NCBI GenBank assembly: GCA_025024175.1
Contig: QCXZ01000064.1
Span: forward strand, 9,796,001-9,860,000
Reading direction: 5' to 3'
Origin: Rhyzopertha dominica
Taxonomy: Eukaryota; Arthropoda; Insecta; Coleoptera; Bostrichidae
Length of the DNA: 64,000 nucleotides
Below are positions 58,176 to 64,000 of this stretch, piece by piece. Within the stretch, counting starts at the first letter, position 1. Every line of letters begins with the position of its first letter. Under the pieces are notes generated by a model, which ran no database searches, was not told where the DNA came from, and saw nothing but the letters and a program-made list of their open reading frames with translations. The translations under genes and the position numbers were made by a program.

Positions 58176-58310
58176 CTGGTTTAATCAATCAATCAATCAA
58201 TCAACTTTTGCGGCATTCGGTCTATGTATTTTTACTTTATATTAATATTTATGATAATGCCGGTATCTTGCAGAGTTTGATGGCTAAATAAAGATTATTA
58301 CTATTATTAC
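58176..58310 (+). repeat. LINE 3' tail with (AATC)n and (TTA)n runs
   Basis: (AATC)n at 58183-58205, then CTTTTGCGGCATTCGGTCTATG (shared with 56213-56238), ending GATGGCTAAATAAAGATTATTACTATTATTAC, the sort of 3' end with polyA signal and short-repeat tail typical of jockey/CR1-type LINEs. Confidence 0.6.
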
Positions 58311-58319
58311 TAACCCGTA

Positions 58320-59355
58320 CCCTCACACATTTTAATCAATATGTACTACGTCTAGATTTTATTCTTTTATTAACTCAATTTAACAGAAAGTTTTTTATTT
58401 TCACAGTCGCACTACTCAACAAGAAAGTACGTCATTTCCGTTAATATGGCAACCTTTCATCCTCTTGTTTGCATGTAGGATGCCTAAGAATATAATACGG
58501 TCCAGTCATTGTCAGTATGTAACAGAGCGTGAAATCAACAGATGAAAAGCAGTACTGATTTTTAGAAGCAACTGTCTAATTAAACGCTTAAAACATTCGG
58601 CAACAAAAGTGTCCTTCAAGTAAAGTAGAATTCGTTTCACATATATTAACATTACAGCAATAATTAATAGCTTATATAAGTGTTTAGCACCTTACATACT
58701 CCTCTTTTCCCAATAGCGTGGAAAGTAGCGCTCTTCACAGGGAATTCATGCCGGTAAGTGTCATGGAAAAATTACAACATGTTATTGTTTGTGTTTGAGA
58801 TGGATCGATTTAGATCATGATGCCATTACTTATCTCATACGTCGCTTTTACGCTTTAGGAAAATGATAATGTGTTGTTAAATAAATCGTTATTGTCCGAG
58901 CTTGTTTGAAGAGTTTGTAAAACAAGCCTCAAGCTCCACTAATTGGGAGGTGTTTTCTCAAACAAGACGTAATTTGCGTTTTAATCCAAACTCGGTTTTG
59001 TTGTTGTAGATCCATGAATGAAAAATGAATGCACGGGACACAAATTTTCTGAATGTGTTTTGACTCCTAATTGGTTAGTTATACGATTAAATTGAAAGCG
59101 TTCTGCCTATCCAGTCACAAATAATATATGCTATTTGACGCTAATTCATGTCAACAATAATATTTTTATGGTTCCTAATTAAGTGTGAATAGAACATAAT
59201 CGTGCTTAATTAAAACAGTTTTCACATATTAAGCTTTTTAGAGTGCAATCTTGAGAATACAGGAGTGCTGTTAATTTTAGTGTTTTATCATTTAATATAA
59301 ATAAAACAACATGACTTTGTATTTTAAGTATTTTAAATATATTCTTGCTTGTTCA
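58320..59355. other. Stretch without a recognised gene
   Basis: No homologous coding piece seen. A short ATG-CCG-GTAAGTG string (58748-58757) is donor-like but unsupported. Confidence 0.35.
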
Positions 59356-59362
59356 GCGACCC

Positions 59363-59398
59363 ATTATTTATTTATTTATTTATTTATCTATTTATTAT
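59363..59398. repeat. (TTTA)n tract, LINE 3' tail
   Basis: Seven or more TTTA units; on the minus strand this is the (TAAA)n tail that closes the LINE at 59363-61400. Confidence 0.85.
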
Positions 59399-61400
59399 CA
59401 TTACATCCATAAAGCAGTGCACCAACGCACTGATCCAGTGGAATTCATTACATAGCTGTGCTATCTAATAATAACTACATCTGTAACAGTTGTAAAAGTT
59501 TGCAAATTTACATAGATATGTCACATATAAACAAAACAAAAGAAGAATCACATTGCAATAGTTCAAACATTATTTCATTTATATTACAGTGTTATAAACC
59601 ATTGTGCCTAACTAATCTCTTAAGTCTACTTACAAACTGCTGCCTTGTCAGTGCATTTCTATCATATAGCGGTAATTTCTTATACATTTTTATCCCATCT
59701 CTTAAATTTACGGAATGATGTTCAAATGTGTATTTCAATTGTGTTACCTTTTACATAACTTTTTAAGATAAAATGTATTATTTTTGCTTGCTCAATTTTT
59801 TTCATATTCTGTATATTGAAAAATTTACTCTGTTCGTACACATGCTGAGTGGAAGTTAAACAGCTCATTTCATACAAGCACTTAATAGTTAATAGTTTTA
59901 TTTTGTACTGTCTGTATTTTATCCAACAGATATTGAGGTGCATTGCTCCAGCATACAACCAGATATCTAATGTGAGGTTCAACCAAGCTGTGGTATAGTA
60001 CTTTGCGTTGCTGTACCGGAATCATATCGGATGATCTTTTAATGGCACTAGATACAGATGCTAGTTCAGCTATTACGCTAAAAATATATTTACTCCAATT
60101 CATTTTATCATCTATAACTAATCCTAAATAATTATAACTTTCAACTTGTCTAATAAATTCATTGTTTATTCTAACATTAATATGAATTGTTGGTTTATTT
60201 TTCTGTTTAAAAATCATATATACTGTTTTGGTTGCTTTTATCACTAGTTTACTACTGTTCAGCCAATTCACGTATTTTCAGGGTCTGAATTTATTTTAAT
60301 TTCTAGATCATCCCTATCGACACCCCAGTACAGCAAAACCTTATCATCAGCATATGTATAGTATCTTGCACTAAGACCTATATAACTTAAACTAGTTATA
60401 TAGAATATATATAACAATGGTCCAAGAACTGATCCCTGGCGTACCCCCATATTTGAAGTTCTTCTATTGCTGTTTTCACCATTGATGCATGATGCGTAAT
60501 GCACTCGATTAGTAACATACGTTCGTTTGATATCTGCCGCAACGCCTCGCCATCCAATTTTTTCCGCATTTTCACAAAGAATATTAGTGTCCACTGTGTC
60601 AAATGCTTTTTTTTAAATCTATAAAAACACCCAACACATACAATTTCTTATTTAGCTCACGTTTCACGTTTTCTATGAGATCGACCACTGCACTTTCCGT
60701 TCCACTTGTACTCTGAAAACCATATTGATATTGATCAAATTTCACTGTGTTATTGATGTGTGATACTAAAATTTTCTTTATTACTTTTTCGACGATCTTG
60801 GCAAAAATACTTAACAAAGAAATGGGGCGATAATATGTCATTATGTTCTTAGAACCTTTTTTAAATACAGGAATAAATTTAGCCCCTTTTACTTCATCAA
60901 GAAAGCTTTCTGTTGATAATATAACATTTGTTAAGTCAACCAGCACTTCTTATATTTCACCATATACACTTATGATGTCATTTGTGGTTATTCCATCACA
61001 TCCAGGACTTACATTATTCTTAATTTCNTTTATAGTACCTAGCATATATTTCATCTTCACTGCAGGGTGTCAAAAACATGGTCCTCTCTTGACTTGGAAC
61101 CAATATGGGCCTCGATGTCCCAGTGCTTATTAAAAATTGATTAAGTGTTCGGCAAATTCATTATTATGTCCTACTACTTTATCTCCTATTTTTATTTTAG
61201 ATATTGTTTCGTGATGTTTTCTACAGTTTCCCAGCAGTTGTGTTATAGCTGACCATACCTTTTTTGGATCATTACCAGCATTTGTTAATAGTTGTGTTGC
61301 CCATGCTGCTCTTAAACGTCTTCTCATTTTATTAACTTCATTTTTCAGTCTTTTGAAGTAAGCACAGGTCTGCTCGTTAGTCATTGTTTTCATGCGTTTA
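59363..61400 (-). mobile_element. Jockey-type LINE, nearly complete reverse transcriptase
   Basis: Minus-strand element truncated at its 5' side near 61400. In order: linker (61130-61393, MRRRLRAAWATQLL with KKVWSAITQLLG), SPGCDGITTNDI (about 60990-61010), GAKFIPVFKKGSKNIMTYYR with PISLLSIFAKIVEKVI (60780-60890), YQYGFQSTSGTESAVVDL (60675-60730), GVFIDLKK, then GWRGVAADIKRTYVTN, GVRQGSVLGPLLYIFY (60400-60450), YTYADD with intact catalytic Asp pair (about 60340), SYNYLGLVIDDKMNWSKYI, and the C-terminal tail to about 59600. The 3' end is a (TAAA)n tract. Three frame breaks remain; apart from these the sequence reads cleanly, so it is the youngest LINE here. No endonuclease. Confidence 0.88.
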
Positions 61401-61559
61401 TATACTCTATATATCTCTATCTCTATGATCAGACAATAAACGAAGCTAACAAAGAAAACAATTTTAATAAAAAAAATTCAATGTAGCTTCGAGCTCGCTG
61501 AAAAGTTAGATGTCGCCTATTAGGTGCAGTTGGCAGAAAGTAATTGAGGACTCTTACTT

Positions 61560-61830
61560 GATGAAGTTCTTTGGAGGATTAGAGATAAACAGGATATGTG
61601 GCTTCAATCAGACGGAGCCCTAATTCACTATGCCTAAATTGACGGGCAGTTTTTAAGTAATGTCTTATATTGATATTGATTAGAGATATCATACTATTCC
61701 CACCACGATCGCAGGACTCCAGCTCTTTGGATTTTCTCTGTGGGGTTAAAACAAAAAAAATTGTGTACCGGGAGTCTGAACCAGCAAGACTTACGAGATA
61801 TATTTTATGCTGCTACATAACCCCCCACCC
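61560..61830 (+). mobile_element. Tc1/mariner-type transposase C-terminal fragment
   Basis: Plus-strand frames give DMWLQSDGALIHYA (about 61597-61636; compare MWFQQDGAPAHYS, second catalytic Asp kept), then FPPRSQDSSSLDFLCGVKTK and KIVYRESEPARLTRYI (61700-61800), matching WPPRSPDLTPLDFFLWGYLK. The N-terminal part is missing, and the element abuts the 5' side of the LINE at 59363-61400. Confidence 0.75.
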
Positions 61831-61839
61831 CTTATCAGG

Positions 61840-63535
61840 CAGCGGTGCTAGTTCCCAATTCCTAACTTCTTGCTTGGAAGAAAATTTGTGTCCTTTTAAA
61901 TTCTTCAGTTTGGTAAATAAGTAATTGACAGATTTTTGTGCAGGCGCATTGACAACAATTGTGAATGATACTCTCCTGATATTGTTTTCTTGTTTTCCAG
62001 GTAATAAATAAAGATGGCATCACCATTCCAAAAAAGCAAGAACCTTTCGAGCCGATTATTGAACCAAAACTTTTTTTTTAGTTTTGGGGAGTTTTTTCTT
62101 CATTGGCTGTTGTTTCATCTCAGGGCCATGAAAACATACCCAACAATGGATGAACTCGTTCTTATGAAATTCCCAGTGCGTCAGCTTTATACTTAGGCCA
62201 ATCTGTCGGCTTGATAATATCATGTCATGGACTGTCATCGATGTGTTTAGGGTTTGATGCAGAAACGGGTCTTCCACACCTTTGACCACATCGTACTAAA
62301 TAAACTCATCTCGTATACTTTTAGCTTCAAATACTTTATGATATTTGCTCGATCGTTGAATTTGTTGATTTTCTCACTAAAGGCTGGCATACTTTTCTAT
62401 AATTATCTCTTTTACATGGTTTAACCTTTTGAGCAGCCACGTAGCTAGGATATATTTGGACTTAGTGAATAATTTTCTTTAGAAGTAACATTACTATATT
62501 TTCACTTTGTGCATATGGACCAGTTTACAATCTCTTACAATATTTAGGTAAGATTTTATTTCAGAGTGGGCAACTAAAATTTTTGAGGGGCATTTTTCAT
62601 TTATTGAAATTTTTAAAAGCACGAGAGAGAGAGAGAAATATATCTTTTGTTAAAAAAATACAATTGTGTTATTGCATTGGGAGACTAAAGTCATGCGATT
62701 GAAAACTTTAAAAGTACATATATTGGGTGTAGAAAAAAGACTGTAAAACATGTAAAGGGATAATTAGGTGGACCAAAATAAACAAAAAAGTCTTTATAAG
62801 CACTAGACCCCTAACGGATTCGGATATATCGGAGATTATTTTTTACCTCCTTTCCTATTTTGAAAAAACTTGCATTATCTTTTCGTTTTCATAGTTAGTT
62901 GATGTTTTGTAAAATAAACAACCCAGAATTAACCGACATATACGACATATATATGTTATGTTTTATCTGCACCATGTACGAGTATTGACCTTAAATCCAC
63001 TTCGACGCAAAACTGCACGTTTTCTTGCCAATATTCTTTTTACTGAAGAGTCCTGGTTCACATGAAATGGAGTTATTAATTTTCACAATACTACTCATGT
63101 TTAGGCCGACAAAAATCCCCATTCTCTTATGGAATCTGGACTTCAAGAGTGTTTTTAGATGTTTTTGGAAACTAGATCTTGTTGTTTTATCAAACATTTT
63201 GTCGAACAGAATGTATGATCTTTTCAAGGTCATTCCTTTCGATCAAAGGCAACAAATGTGCTTCTCCAGCTCATTTTTTGTCTTAAAGTCTTAGAGTGTG
63301 CAACATTACTTTCCGACCGGGCAATGTCTATTCTCGCCACTCTAGCTACGAGCCTGCTACTGAAATGAAAGTTCTTAATGATACTTCGGAAATGTCAAAA
63401 CGTATTGCTATAGAAACTGGATTCTGTTATACTCCAAACAGTCAATACGTCCTCATAGTTTTGTTTGATGCTTATTAGAAGTGTGGTGACTGATTTTTGT
63501 AACATGCTTATTTCAATACTAAATTGAATATTTGA
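61840..63535. other. Stretch without a recognised gene
   Basis: ORFs at 62056-62289 and 63025-63294 show no family resemblance. A (GA)n run lies at 62622-62637. Confidence 0.4.
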
Positions 63536-63540
63536 TACCT

Positions 63541-64000
63541 ATACCGGGTGTAAATGAAACCTGGCTCAACCTTCAAATTGCTATTAATTTTTTAGCTAGA
63601 AAATGGAATATTTTATATATCAGAAAATTGGCGTTTGTTTACATAAAGAAAGTCTTTCTGCAACTTCCGGTTTCACCGGAAATGACCATATCGATTTTTT
63701 AATGGAACGCTAGGTATATTTCTGCAGATTTGGATACTCTGGTAAATTCTAAGTACAAAAAACCTACCTTGGTTATATTTAATGAACATCATAGAAAAAA
63801 ATTATTTAATTGTCGAGAGTGCTGCGATTATCAGAATTGTACTTCCTACACCTTAGAATACTATTAAAAAGTAAATGGACCAATATAAACACTCTTATTT
63901 AAAATAAATGAGTATTAATAGAGGATATTTTATAAGTAAAAGGTTGTTAATCACACCACAATTTTTTTCTTTGACGTTTATCAAATCTAATCAAAGTAGT
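63541..64000 (+). mobile_element. Probable start of an IS630/Tc1-type element, cut by window end
   Basis: TATACCGGGTGTAAATGAAACCTGG resembles insect transposon ends of the TATACAGGGTGT type. About 120 bp in, CAACTTCCGGTTTCACCGGAAATGACC is the sort of subterminal palindrome seen in these elements. No transposase fragment is visible before the window ends. Confidence 0.35.

Noticed and set aside
1..64000. CRISPR array, bacterial operon or viral genome
   Set aside because: No regularly spaced direct repeats with unique spacers, no dense ORFs; content is eukaryotic.

Overview
The window is AT-rich, repeat-laden nuclear DNA of an arthropod, most likely an insect. The evidence is a metazoan paired-class homeobox exon with canonical GT/AG splice sites, plus remains of jockey-like and RTE-like LINEs, Ty3/gypsy elements, a Penelope-like element, Tc1/mariner transposases and tRNA-derived SINEs, with no bacterial-style gene packing. 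The order cannot be settled from sequence reading alone.

The one host gene that can be named is orthopedia (otp), on the minus strand. A coding exon at 10358-10650 holds homeodomain residues 1-46 and ends in a phase-0 donor after Gln46. A short first coding exon is proposed at 21313-21337: it opens with ATG CTC, ends in a strong GTAAGT donor in phase 1, and matches the phase of the homeobox exon acceptor. It lies beside a GC-rich stretch (21338-21720) that is probably the otp 5' UTR and promoter. The intron between them is about 10.66 kb and full of transposon debris. The 3' exon(s), with homeodomain residues 47-60 and the OAR motif, were not found in the 10.3 kb left of the homeobox exon and presumably lie outside the window.

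Layout. 1-10.3 kb: broken jockey-like LINE, a hairpin-forming repeat, two facing SINEs, a 215-bp MITE, a mariner remnant, dispersed repeats and one conserved-looking block, all downstream of or inside otp. 10.3-21.7 kb: otp exons and first intron (transposase scraps, mariner, gypsy). 22-28.3 kb: gypsy reverse transcriptase, inverted repeats carrying a hammerhead-ribozyme-like core, an unidentified ORF, a 1.43-kb THAP-coding DNA transposon ending in a 93-bp-arm palindrome, and an RTE-like LINE. 28.3-44.6 kb: sparse, with hairpins, transposase scraps and a second LINE remnant. 44.6-52.5 kb: dense retroelement graveyard (two gypsy fragments, three jockey-type LINE fragments, a Penelope-like fragment). 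55.4-61.8 kb: more LINE copies, one almost whole through its reverse transcriptase, a MITE-like insertion with an apparent target duplication, and a transposase. 63.54 kb to the end: probable start of another DNA transposon.

Nearly all open reading frames here are transposon remains or chance. The features most worth a second look are the otp gene model, the hammerhead-like motifs tied to Penelope-like sequence, the THAP transposon with its palindrome, and several GC-richer non-repeat blocks that could be otp-linked conserved noncoding elements.
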